From positions 186,001-250,000 of the forward strand of contig JABFGF010000004.1 of NCBI GenBank assembly GCA_013112635.1: a DNA stretch of 64,000 nt, read 5' to 3'. Shown here piece after piece: positions 51,805 through 60,426 of this stretch. Origin of the DNA: Calditrichota bacterium (GTDB taxonomy: Bacteria; Calditrichota; Calditrichia; Calditrichales; J004). Below the pieces are notes generated by a model. That model had not been told where the DNA came from. It saw only the letters and a program-made list of their open reading frames with translations, and searched no databases. The stretch's first letter is position 1; every line of letters begins with the position of its first letter. A program made the position numbers and the translations under genes.

Positions 51805-53547
51805 CTATTTGGTACGGTTTCTATTAAGCTCTTTCAGGTTTGTATCTAAATGACAAGACTCACATTTAGTCTCTAACGGCTTATATCTTACAAATAATTT
51901 TCCATCTTTGTTTTCATTTTTATGACATTCCTTGCATGCAACAAATTGATGGCCGCCTTCCAGGCTGAATTTAGAGTTTTTTTCATGATCAAATTTTTCT
52001 GCAAACCAGTCTGTTGATGTATGGCATTTTGCACAGTCAGTTTTACCGGATTTATCAGTAAACTGTCCCTGGTGCTGATCTTTATGACAAGATGAACATG
52101 TTGTCTCAACATCAGTAAACTTCCACATGTCCGTTGATTTTTCATCTTTTTTATGGCAGGAAATACAGCTGGTTGTTTCATGCCGTCCATTTAAAACAAA
52201 CTTTGTTTTACTGTGATCAAAACTTATTGATGACCAAGACTGTACACGATGACAAAATTCGCAATTATCTTTGTCTTTAAGTGAGGAATTTTTTCTTGAA
52301 ATTTCCCTTGTTTGCCCTTTATGAACATCCCGGTGACAATCAATACATCGTGTAGATTTAAATGAGAATTGTGTTATTTTTTCACGCCGTCCGGAAAAAA
52401 CGATTTTTTTATGACAGGCGAAACAAGGCACCGCAAGATGACTTCCTTCAAGCGGATAATCACATTTTTCATGCATTGCAGTTGTAAATGTAGATGGTAA
52501 AAAACCATTTACAGTATGGCACTCCTCACAAGCTCCTTTTTGGATGCGACCGTTAAATTGACCTCGATGCGTATCTCGGTGGCAGTCTTTACACTCATTG
52601 AATTTTTTTATCTTTAGCGGTTTGCCCGGTTTATGGCATTGCTCGCATTGTAGCTTTTTGTGTTCACCTTTTAAAGGATATTTGGTTTTTTTATGGTCAA
52701 AGTTTTTCTGAGAGTAATTTGCCCATCCCGATGTATTATGACATTTTGTGCAATTAGAACCAAACTTGTTTTTATGGATATCTGTGTGGCAATTAAGACA
52801 TGAATTGAATTTTAAAGGTGAAAATTTTAAATAACTATTGTCATCTGAAAACTTATTATCTGTAACAGATTTATGGCACTTTTCACACTTTACATTTCTA
52901 TGTTTTCCGGTAAGTTTATATTTTGTTTTATTATGATCAAAATCGGGAGCAGGTTTCCAGCCATTCATATTATGGCAGCTTAAGCAATCGGTTTTCAGCT
53001 GTCCACGGTGCTCATCATGATGACAGCTCAAACATTTATCGCCCAGCCCTAAAAAAGTTCTCATTAAATCTTTCTTTTTATCTTTTAATTTTTGAGGATC
53101 AAGAATATTTTGAGGGTTATGACATTTACTGCATTCCAGCTCTTTATGTTTTCCCTCCAGTTTGTATCCGGCTTTATTATGATCGAAATTTTCTTTTTCT
53201 TCCTCCCAATAAATCATCTCATAGTTTTGCCCTAAATGATCTACGTGGCATGTTTCGCATTGACGGTATTCTTTATTGGAGTGTAAGCCTTTATTATTTT
53301 CAATACGTTCTTTAAGAAGTGTATGGCAGGATAGACAATTATCAGGATTAAGCTGTTTACCTTGTTCATGACAGCTGGTACAGTTTTCAATACCTTCCAG
53401 GTGCATGTGGCTTTTATGAAGGTCGCCAGGAGAAAGCTGGGCAAAGCTAATTGAAATGCTCAAAAAAATAAATAATATAACTTGAATAAAATGCTGATGG
53501 TAGAATTTGCCACAAAGACCTGCAGGGAAGTTACAACGTGGTTTCAA
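51805..53547 (-). CDS. Twenty-haem cytochrome
   Basis: 580 residues; signal peptide (about 20-36, ending ISFAQ) and 20 CxxCH motifs. The recurring module is FDHxKTKYxLxGKHxxxxCxxCHK followed by CxxCHxDxHxGQ, and the protein is Lys-rich, unlike the acidic 31-haem neighbour. Opposite charge could favour docking between the two; that is inference. The start is a TTG at 53547 with GGAG upstream. It is the first gene of the leftward operon (20-, 31-, 16-haem, barrel, Fe-S flavoprotein). Confidence 0.85.
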   Translation of the reverse strand: MKPRCNFPAGLCGKFYHQHFIQVILFIFLSISISFAQLSPGDLHKSHMHLEGIENCTSCHEQGKQLNPDNCLSCHTLLKERIENNKGLHSNKEYRQCETCHVDHLGQNYEMIYWEEEKENFDHNKAGYKLEGKHKELECSKCHNPQNILDPQKLKDKKKDLMRTFLGLGDKCLSCHHDEHRGQLKTDCLSCHNMNGWKPAPDFDHNKTKYKLTGKHRNVKCEKCHKSVTDNKFSDDNSYLKFSPLKFNSCLNCHTDIHKNKFGSNCTKCHNTSGWANYSQKNFDHKKTKYPLKGEHKKLQCEQCHKPGKPLKIKKFNECKDCHRDTHRGQFNGRIQKGACEECHTVNGFLPSTFTTAMHEKCDYPLEGSHLAVPCFACHKKIVFSGRREKITQFSFKSTRCIDCHRDVHKGQTREISRKNSSLKDKDNCEFCHRVQSWSSISFDHSKTKFVLNGRHETTSCISCHKKDEKSTDMWKFTDVETTCSSCHKDQHQGQFTDKSGKTDCAKCHTSTDWFAEKFDHEKNSKFSLEGGHQFVACKECHKNENKDGKLFVRYKPLETKCESCHLDTNLKELNRNRTK

Positions 53548-53679
53548 AAAATTTTACTCCAAGAATTAAAACAAAATGCTAACTATTTAATAGTAATTAC
53601 TTTTTTAAGCTAAAAAAAACAAAACTCTAAAGAAAATCATTTCACACAACTTCCCCCACATGAAAGAGAGCAAATAGTA

Positions 53680-53695
53680 AACAAAGTTCATGCCA
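53680..53695 (-). promoter_or_regulatory. Sigma-54-like promoter candidate D
   Basis: Minus-strand TGGCATGAACTTTGTT keeps TGGCAY-N5-TTG spacing, with GT in place of GC at -12. Predicted start near 53670, 120 nt before the TTG start of the 20-haem gene. Confidence 0.5.
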
Positions 53696-53745
53696 AATAA
53701 TCCATGGTAGAAAAAACTGACTATTGAACAAGAAGACAAATCCTG

Positions 53746-53764
53746 CCGTGCACATTATGCACGG
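53746..53764. promoter_or_regulatory. Candidate activator site 3 (CCGTGCA-N5-TGCACGG)
   Basis: Perfect dyad with 7-bp arms and a 5-nt spacer. It is about 85 bp upstream of the predicted start of promoter D and about 100 bp before the lipoprotein gene that leads into the GAF-NtrC activator gene. It shares GTGCA-N5-TGCRC with the dyad at 62600. Confidence 0.6.
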
Positions 53765-53861
53765 AAATACTATTAAGTGAGAATTATATGACACTAAAGT
53801 GTGGAATTTAGATTTAAATTATCTATATTTGCGCAATGTATCTATTAAAAATAGCAGTTTG

Positions 53862-54848
53862 ATGGAGCATCTTCGTCTTCTTAAAATATTTTTACTTATC
53901 CTGTTTACTAATTTCTTTCTTAGTTGCCTGGATGATGTACCACATGACAACCCGTTGGATTCGCATAATAACCAGGGATTTGTGTTGCAGGGAAAAGTAA
54001 CAACCTTTTATCCACCGGTACAAACCATTTCAAATGCAGTAATAACTCTTTTTCCTGATGAGACAAAATTCTTTTCAAACGCTGATGGTGAATTTGAGAT
54101 TTCCGGACTATCGCCTGGTAAATATACTGTCTTATGTTCAGCGGAAGGCTATGCCCAGGATTCAATTACAGTCGATATACAATCTAATATTAATATCGAT
54201 TTCCACTTGGATGGTTTACCGTTTTTTGAGAATATTTCATTGACTACACACCATGAAATACATTCTTTCCAAGCTGAAGATTTTTTCTTTCTAAATATTG
54301 AAAGCATGGTAAATGACCTGGATGGAATAGCTGATATTAACAAAGTTTTTTTTGAAATCCCTGAGGTTTCTGTAATCGACACGCTAGAACCAAGCCTTGA
54401 TGCTGGACTTTTTAGAAAATGGCTAAGTATTGATGACCTACCGGTTAGTACCATCCAAACACTTATTGGACGTGCATTTATTCTAAACGTTTCCGATGAT
54501 GCCGGCACAACAACACAATCTGAAAAGCGCTTTTTAACTCGGGTGATTGAGCAAACTCCGAGCCTAACTGCGCCTATTAGTTTTCAAACTGAATTTTCAG
54601 ATACACTAATATTTGAGTGGCAAAAATTAAATCTATCCTACTGGTTTGAGTACACTATTGAAATTTCTCAAATTATTCAAGGCAGCCCGGTAAAAGCTCA
54701 GGATATAAGTAATATTAGCGCTTCTGAAAATAGTATTGCAATTGTAAACACACTTTCCCGCGGCGATTATACTTGGCTAATAAAGGTTACAGACGAATTT
54801 GGTAATACAAGTAGCAGCTCAAGCAATGGTCGCTTTCACATTAATTAA
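53862..54848 (+). CDS. Lipoprotein with carboxypeptidase-regulatory-like domain
   Basis: About 328 residues from the ATG at 53862, chosen because a lipoprotein signal (LRLLKIFLLILFTNFFLSC) follows directly; no strong SD is visible and a GTG at 53799 is possible. After DNPLDSHNNQGF comes a carboxypeptidase-regulatory-like/CarboxypepD beta-sandwich (ISNAVITLFPDE...GEFEISGLSPGKYTVLCSAEGY), then strands without a known family. It is probably a surface or periplasmic-facing outer-membrane lipoprotein. It is followed 12 nt later by a sigma-54 activator gene. Confidence 0.7.
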   Translation: MEHLRLLKIFLLILFTNFFLSCLDDVPHDNPLDSHNNQGFVLQGKVTTFYPPVQTISNAVITLFPDETKFFSNADGEFEISGLSPGKYTVLCSAEGYAQDSITVDIQSNINIDFHLDGLPFFENISLTTHHEIHSFQAEDFFFLNIESMVNDLDGIADINKVFFEIPEVSVIDTLEPSLDAGLFRKWLSIDDLPVSTIQTLIGRAFILNVSDDAGTTTQSEKRFLTRVIEQTPSLTAPISFQTEFSDTLIFEWQKLNLSYWFEYTIEISQIIQGSPVKAQDISNISASENSIAIVNTLSRGDYTWLIKVTDEFGNTSSSSSNGRFHIN

Positions 54849-54860
54849 ACAGGTAATTTC

Positions 54861-56336
54861 ATGGCATTAAAAAATCCATTTGAAACTTTGCTTGCAATAA
54901 GCGAAGAAATCAACTCAACACACGAAATTAGTGTATTATTAGATCGCATTATGGACTCGGCATTACGGGTTTTGGATGCAGAACGAGGATTCATTTTATT
55001 AAAAAACAAAAGCGGAGACAGTAATTACGAAATAGTTACAGCGCGGAATTTATCAAATGAAAATATTGCATCCATTAAAGATCATTCATCCAGTGTAGTG
55101 AATAAAGTTTTACAATCGCACGAGCCCCTGATTAGTGTTGATGCGCAACAGGATGATCGTTTTAGTGGGGCAGAAAGTATCGTAATTCAAAAAATTCGAT
55201 CCGTAATATGTACTCCGCTTTTGCTAAAAGACCAGATAATCGGCGCAATTTATATGGATCGCCAAATGTCAGAAGATCAATTTGATGATGACAGCCTGCA
55301 GTTTTTAAGTGCTTTTTCTGCACAAGCAGCAATCGGGATTCAAAATGCCCGTTTATTTACAGACCTTCAATCAGAAAACAAAAAATTAAAAAACCAGATC
55401 TCATTAAGCGATCGATTCCCTGAAATAATAGGTAAAAGTGAATCCATGGTTCGCATGTTCGAAATGGTTCAAAGTGTTGCTTCCTCAACAGCCACAGTTC
55501 TAATCGATGGTGAATCTGGTACCGGCAAGGAATTAATTGCACGTGCAATTCATAATAATTCAAATCAAAAAGACATGCCATTCATCCCTATTTTTTGCGG
55601 GAGCCTTGCTGAAAATTTATTAGAAAGTGAATTATTTGGGCATAAGAAAGGCGCATTTACTGGTGCAAGTGAAAACAAGCCCGGTTTATTTGAAGAAGCC
55701 AATGGAGGCACTGTTTTCCTGGATGAAATTGGTGAAATTAGTATGAACCTGCAAACAAAACTTTTACGTGTTATTCAGGAAGGCGAGTTGAAAAGAGTTG
55801 GAGAAACAAGTGTACGCAAAGTAGATGTAAGGATTTTATCTGCTACAAATCGTGATCTTGAAAAAGAAGTTGCTGAAGGCCGATTCAGGGAAGATTTATT
55901 TTACAGGCTTAATGTAATAAATATAAAAATGCCTCCACTTCGCCAACGGCCTGATGATATAATTCTACTAGCCGAACATTTCTTAAAGATCTTCTCGTTT
56001 AAAAATAAGAAAAGTTTCACTGGTTTTACTAAACGTGCCATTAATTATTTGCAAGAATATAATTGGCCCGGAAATGTCCGCGAGTTGGAAAATACAATAG
56101 AACGGTCCGTCATTTTATCAAATGGCAAAGAAATAGACATTGAAGCTTTTCAACTTCGCAAAACAGAACCCAAAATGCCAATTGGAAAAACGCTGAAAGA
56201 GATAAATAAATATGCTATTTTAAAAACCATTGAAATGACGGGAGGAAACCGTACGAAGGCTTCAAAAGTTCTTGATGTTTCCAGGCGCTGGCTGCAATAC
56301 CAACTTAAAGAATGGGACATGATTGATGAACATTAA
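54861..56336 (+). CDS. GAF-domain sigma-54 activator (NtrC family)
   Basis: 491 residues. The N-terminal GAF domain (about 20-165; RIMDSALRVLDAERGFILLKN ... SVICTPLLLKDQIIGAIYMDR) replaces a receiver. The AAA+ domain (about 190-420) has Walker A GESGTGKE, GAFTGA and FLDEIGEIS. A Fis-type HTH ends it (GGNRTKASKVLDVSRRWLQYQL). It should respond to a small molecule or redox signal in the cytoplasm and activate sigma-54 promoters. It overlaps a Ser/Thr kinase gene by 11 nt, so that kinase may modify it. It is the second such activator in the window. Confidence 0.93.
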   Translation: MALKNPFETLLAISEEINSTHEISVLLDRIMDSALRVLDAERGFILLKNKSGDSNYEIVTARNLSNENIASIKDHSSSVVNKVLQSHEPLISVDAQQDDRFSGAESIVIQKIRSVICTPLLLKDQIIGAIYMDRQMSEDQFDDDSLQFLSAFSAQAAIGIQNARLFTDLQSENKKLKNQISLSDRFPEIIGKSESMVRMFEMVQSVASSTATVLIDGESGTGKELIARAIHNNSNQKDMPFIPIFCGSLAENLLESELFGHKKGAFTGASENKPGLFEEANGGTVFLDEIGEISMNLQTKLLRVIQEGELKRVGETSVRKVDVRILSATNRDLEKEVAEGRFREDLFYRLNVINIKMPPLRQRPDDIILLAEHFLKIFSFKNKKSFTGFTKRAINYLQEYNWPGNVRELENTIERSVILSNGKEIDIEAFQLRKTEPKMPIGKTLKEINKYAILKTIEMTGGNRTKASKVLDVSRRWLQYQLKEWDMIDEH

Positions 56337-57852
56337 GAATCATGAAATCATTCATGAAATTAGCCGCGGTGCGATTACAACGGTTTATAAAGCAAAACAT
56401 CTGAATTTAGACCGTATTGTCCTGCTTAAGGTTTTAAACCAACAATGGCTGAAGGAAGAAGATCTGCTAAAGCGGTTTAAGCAGGAAGCCCAAATTAGTG
56501 CTCATTTGCAGCATCCCAATATTGTAAATGTATACGATTTTGAAATCTCACCTGAGCTTGTTTTTATTTCTTTAGAATTTATTGATGGCCAGACACTAAG
56601 TGATTTAATAAAAGATGCAAACACACTACCCATTGACAAAATAACATTTATATTACATGATGCTTTAAAAGCACTTCAATACGCGCATAAAAAAGGTGTA
56701 ATACATAGGGATTTAAAGCCAGATAATATTCTTATTGATCAAAACCTAAAAGCATCAATTACAGATTTCGGTCTTGCTTCTTTTAATGACATCCCTGCAA
56801 TTACAGAACAAGGTCAAAGCATGGGCACACCTGCTTATATGGCGCCGGAACAAATTCAGGGTAAACCGGGAAATGCTCAAAGTGATTTGTATAGTCTTGG
56901 GATTACGCTTTATGAGATGTTAAGCAATACGTCACCTTTCCTAAAAGAAAATACAGCTGCGACTCTTCAAAGCATCTTGTCAGACGATCTTAAAGATATT
57001 TGCTCTTTCCGAAATGATATTCCAGATTGGCTAATTGCTTTGACAAAAGAATTAACAAACAAAAAAGTGGAATCTCGATCTCAAAATGCGACCACCATTT
57101 TAGAAAAATATTTTAATGAAAAGAATGATGTACAACTGGCAACAAATGGGCTGAAAAATAAAAAGGCATTCACCTATTTTGTTGCGGCCTTAATAATTAC
57201 CTTTTTTGTTGTGATTTTTTTTAATACGGATAGTGAAGAGAATAACCCTTACACCACCTCACCTCAACTGGAAGTATTAACTGACTCAGTTTCAGAATCT
57301 AAAGCAGAAATTACTAACAACAACCCAGAAAAAAATGACAACGAAATTTCGAAAGTTGAGACGATAGATAATCCTGAGAAAGAAAATGTCTCGGATTTAA
57401 CCCGGACAAAAAGAGAAGTAAAAAGGGATACATTTGGAGGTTTTTATGTGATTTGTACTCCTTGGGCCACTGTTTTTCTAAATGGCGATTCGATAGATAC
57501 AACACCAATGAAAGAGCCTATTCAGGTTAAAACAGGTAAATATTTAATAGAACTTGTCAATCAAAATTATAAAACCCAGCTTCATGAGGTTGAAATAAAA
57601 ATGAATATAGTCGACAGTCTAAATATCCGCTTGGAACCAAATTTCGGTTATTTAATGGTAAAAGCATCGCCATGGGCAAAACTATTTATAAATGGATCAT
57701 ATAAAGAAGATACACCTTTGCAAAAAGCAATAATTATACCTGCTGGAAAGAACATTATAAAATTACAAAACCCGACTTTTAAAACAATCACAGACACAAT
57801 ATTTGTTGAAGCCGGAAAAAGCATTGAAAAATATTATTCCTTTATTAATTAA
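56326..57852 (+). CDS. Ser/Thr protein kinase with PEGA domains
   Basis: 508 residues. The Hanks-type kinase domain (1-265) has the Lys in IVLLKVLN, catalytic HRDLKPDN, DFGLA and the APE-like MAPEQ. The glycine loop is degenerate (ISRGAITTVYKA lacks the usual GxGxxG). One membrane helix (about 282-302) separates it from two PEGA domains outside (VICTPWATVFLNGDSIDTTP and VKASPWAKLFINGSYKEDTP). PEGA modules usually bind cell-envelope components. The ATG at 56326 overlaps the upstream activator gene by 11 nt, so both are made together. Confidence 0.9.
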   Translation: MNIKNHEIIHEISRGAITTVYKAKHLNLDRIVLLKVLNQQWLKEEDLLKRFKQEAQISAHLQHPNIVNVYDFEISPELVFISLEFIDGQTLSDLIKDANTLPIDKITFILHDALKALQYAHKKGVIHRDLKPDNILIDQNLKASITDFGLASFNDIPAITEQGQSMGTPAYMAPEQIQGKPGNAQSDLYSLGITLYEMLSNTSPFLKENTAATLQSILSDDLKDICSFRNDIPDWLIALTKELTNKKVESRSQNATTILEKYFNEKNDVQLATNGLKNKKAFTYFVAALIITFFVVIFFNTDSEENNPYTTSPQLEVLTDSVSESKAEITNNNPEKNDNEISKVETIDNPEKENVSDLTRTKREVKRDTFGGFYVICTPWATVFLNGDSIDTTPMKEPIQVKTGKYLIELVNQNYKTQLHEVEIKMNIVDSLNIRLEPNFGYLMVKASPWAKLFINGSYKEDTPLQKAIIIPAGKNIIKLQNPTFKTITDTIFVEAGKSIEKYYSFIN

Positions 57853-57868
57853 TGGCACAGAGTTTGAA
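57853..57868 (+). promoter_or_regulatory. Sigma-54-like promoter candidate E
   Basis: TGGCACAGAGTTTGAA has TGGCAC-N5-TTG spacing with GA at -12. It starts at the stop codon of the kinase gene. Predicted start near 57878, 29 nt before the kelch protein gene. Confidence 0.5.
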
Positions 57869-57906
57869 ATAGAAAGTTTTGTTTATTTGATCTTTGGAGC
57901 AACATC

Positions 57907-59148
57907 ATGAATAGATTTATGAAAATAATTGTCATAACACTATTATTGATTGCCGGATTAGGCGCAGGTCAATGGAAGGACCGTGCTGTGCTAAATGTAC
58001 CGCGTGCCGGTGCAGCAGCGGTTACCTGGGGCGGAAAAATATATGTTTTTGGAGGTAAATCTTTAAATAACAATGTTTTAAACAGCGTAGAAGTTTACGA
58101 TCCTTCCTCAGACACCTGGGATAGCACCATAGTTGATCCATTTGTCAATGCTCGATACAATACATCTGCTATCGTTTGGGAAAACAAAATATATCTTGTT
58201 GGCGGCAGGACAAATGACGAGGTAGAAGATAATGTTGAAATATACGATCCTGTGCAAAATAAGTGGGAAGAAGCGCAAGAATTGCACGAAGGGCGCGAAG
58301 GTCATTCTGTGAACATAATAAATGATCTGATTTATACGATCGGTGGACAAGAAGAAAACTATCATTATGTAGATGATATTGAATATTACAATGATCTTAA
58401 AGGTGAGTGGGAAGACGCAGAATTTGAAATGGAATATCAACGGGCAGCCCATTTTGCCGAAGTTTTTAACAATGACTACTACATGTTTGGCGGGTATTAC
58501 TTTGGTTTAACCAACACCATTTACAAAACGGTTCCGGACTCTAAAGAATATGCATGGGTTTTAATTGACACCCTTGTTGAGCCACGGGCATATGGGGCCA
58601 CAGCCCGCATAGGATCTTCAATATATATCCTTGGAGGAGAAACCCGCCATGGAAAAACAAACCGTGTAGAGATTTATAATGCTGAAACTGATTCACTATA
58701 TGCAGGTGTTAATTTAACCGAAGCAACCAGCGGAATGGCATCAGCAGTTCTGGATTCAAGTATCTATATTATTGGAGGATTTCAGGGACCTGACAATGAG
58801 ATAATTGATCATGTTAAAGTTTACAATTCAAATGTAACCAGCATTAGAAATGAGTTTTTAACCACTCCCACAAAAACTCTTTTAGCCAAAGCCTATCCTA
58901 ATCCCTTTAATGGCAGCATTAAAATTGAATTAAAGATCCCATATAGTGAACAAATGCAGATTGGAATATTTAATACGTTGGGCCAACAAATACGTTTTCT
59001 TGAAAATAAAAAAGTAAACCCTGGAAAATATTCGGTTTTTTGGGATGCAAAAGATAACAGTGGAAGTCCTGTTTCCTCAGGACTATATTTCGTCATTGTC
59101 AAAACTCAAACACAACACCAGGTTTTGAAAATAACTTATGTTAAATAG
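57907..59148 (+). CDS. Secreted kelch-repeat protein with sorting domain
   Basis: 413 residues: signal peptide (5-21), six kelch repeats recognisable by IYVFGGK, IYLVGGR, IYTIGGQ, YYMFGGY, IYILGGE and IYIIGGF, giving one beta-propeller, then a C-terminal sorting domain from KAYPNPFNGS to the final YVK with GLYFVIVKT. It should be exported to the cell surface by a type IX-like route. TTTGGAGC precedes the ATG. Its last 11 nt overlap the start of a DUF5683 gene. Binding partner unknown. Confidence 0.87.
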   Translation: MNRFMKIIVITLLLIAGLGAGQWKDRAVLNVPRAGAAAVTWGGKIYVFGGKSLNNNVLNSVEVYDPSSDTWDSTIVDPFVNARYNTSAIVWENKIYLVGGRTNDEVEDNVEIYDPVQNKWEEAQELHEGREGHSVNIINDLIYTIGGQEENYHYVDDIEYYNDLKGEWEDAEFEMEYQRAAHFAEVFNNDYYMFGGYYFGLTNTIYKTVPDSKEYAWVLIDTLVEPRAYGATARIGSSIYILGGETRHGKTNRVEIYNAETDSLYAGVNLTEATSGMASAVLDSSIYIIGGFQGPDNEIIDHVKVYNSNVTSIRNEFLTTPTKTLLAKAYPNPFNGSIKIELKIPYSEQMQIGIFNTLGQQIRFLENKKVNPGKYSVFWDAKDNSGSPVSSGLYFVIVKTQTQHQVLKITYVK

Positions 59149-59908
59149 AATTGTCCTGTTTTTCTCCTGTGTATTCATATTTCAAACTAACCTGTTTGGT
59201 CAATCAACGGATTATGAAGTTTTTCAACTTCGCTTCTTATATGATGAAATTAAATTTGAAGAGGTTATTTTATCGGGGCAAAAATTGCTTAAAAACCCGG
59301 ATTTAAATAAGAGCAAATTAATCGAAATCCATAATTTTATGGCTCTTTCGTTCTTCAATTTAGGAAAACAAGATTCTTCACGCGCGCACTTTTATTCTGT
59401 GCTTTCAATTAATCCTGCCTTTGAACCTGATCCAGTAAAAACATCTCCTAAAATCCTGTCTTTCTTTCAGGATATAAAACAGAATTTTCAAATGGATCGA
59501 AATGATCGAACTGCTATCCCCTACAAAAATTATATTTTCGTTAAGGATATCCGCCCACAAGCGGCGTTAAGATCATTAGCTTTTCCAGGTTGGGGACAAC
59601 TTTATAAAAGGGATGACCAAAAAGGATATATTTTGGGTGGTGCCTTTGTGGGTAGCTTATTAACAACAGCCGTTACCTACACTCTGGAGAGAAATTTGAG
59701 GCATGACTATTTAAATGAAAATAGCACAGCTAAAGTAGATAACCGTTACAGAGATTATAACAATATGTCCAAAGTTCGAAGGGTATTTCAGTATACAACC
59801 ATTGGCATTTGGGTGGCATCAATCGCTGATGCTTTATACTCAGAATACACACCTGCCATTTTAGTAGATGATGAATATGTAGCTTTTGCACTTCAAGTTA
59901 GATTCTAA
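59138..59908 (+). CDS. DUF5683-type protein
   Basis: 256 residues with a signal peptide ending NLFGQS, a TPR-like helical region (30-110; FEEVILSGQKLLKNPDLNKS ... SLLSINPAFEPDP type spacing), then RSLAFPGWGQLYKRDDQKGY followed by a membrane helix pair. The 'PGWGQLYK' segment is the DUF5683 hallmark. Function unknown; the family often accompanies envelope or secretion genes in Bacteroidota-like genomes. It overlaps the kelch gene by 11 nt, so the two may act together. Confidence 0.75.
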   Translation: MLNRIVLFFSCVFIFQTNLFGQSTDYEVFQLRFLYDEIKFEEVILSGQKLLKNPDLNKSKLIEIHNFMALSFFNLGKQDSSRAHFYSVLSINPAFEPDPVKTSPKILSFFQDIKQNFQMDRNDRTAIPYKNYIFVKDIRPQAALRSLAFPGWGQLYKRDDQKGYILGGAFVGSLLTTAVTYTLERNLRHDYLNENSTAKVDNRYRDYNNMSKVRRVFQYTTIGIWVASIADALYSEYTPAILVDDEYVAFALQVRF

Positions 59909-59949
59909 AAACTTGCTTTAAACCAACTACTTTAACAATCTCAATTGAA

Positions 59950-60339
59950 TTACATCCATGTTGAAAAATATTGGTTTCTACTTAACTTGCTTACTTTCAT
60001 ACCATGCAATTCATGGTTTTTCGCTTCATCCACGGAGAGTGATTTATACATTTGTATTTTTTTTAATAACACCTCTTTCGATCGTAATCCTCCACGTCTT
60101 TCAACAAGAATTCCGTGCTGAAAAATAAGTGTTGTTGGAACTTGTGTAACCTTGTATGTTCTGAGGACTTCTATATTACATTCAACCTTCAACTTAAAGA
60201 AATTAACTACTGTTTTGTTTTCTTTAACAACTGCTTCTACTATTGGCGTCATTTTTCTGCATTTTGAACAGCTTTCTGTCCAAATGTAAACAAGAACTGT
60301 TTTCTTGTTTAGAATATTTTCTGAAATATTTTTAAACAT
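59950..60339 (-). CDS. Thioredoxin-like protein
   Basis: 129 residues with a thioredoxin fold: VLVYIWTESCSKCRKMTPIVEAV holds the active-site CSKC, and the cis-Pro lies in VTQVPTTLIFQHG. The C-terminal 35 residues extend beyond the usual domain. No signal peptide is present, so it is cytoplasmic. It differs from thioredoxin (WCGPC) and may serve a specific partner. It is leftward and separated from the DUF5666 gene by a terminator. Confidence 0.8.
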   Translation of the reverse strand: MFKNISENILNKKTVLVYIWTESCSKCRKMTPIVEAVVKENKTVVNFFKLKVECNIEVLRTYKVTQVPTTLIFQHGILVERRGGLRSKEVLLKKIQMYKSLSVDEAKNHELHGMKVSKLSRNQYFSTWM

Positions 60340-60350
60340 TAGTTATCTCC

Positions 60351-60402
60351 AAAAAAAATCCCCGGTATTTAGGAAGGTTACTTGGGGCTAAACATACCGG
60401 GG
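60351..60402 (-). terminator. Intrinsic terminator of the DUF5666 gene
   Basis: On the minus strand, CCCCGGTAT pairs with ATACCGGGG and inner TTTAG/CTAAA pairs extend the stem; A plus eight T residues follow. It lies 25 nt after the DUF5666 gene stop. Confidence 0.85.
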
Positions 60403-60426
60403 ACTGTGGGATTATTTACCTACATT

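Larger units (their letters stand above)
53548..53861. other. Divergent regulatory region without genes
   Basis: This AT-rich stretch between the 20-haem cytochrome gene and a rightward lipoprotein gene has no coding frame I can support. It holds a minus-strand sigma-54-like site (53680-53695) and a GTGCA-type dyad (53746-53764). A run of C residues (CTTCCCCCACA) near 53651 is unexplained. Confidence 0.6.
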
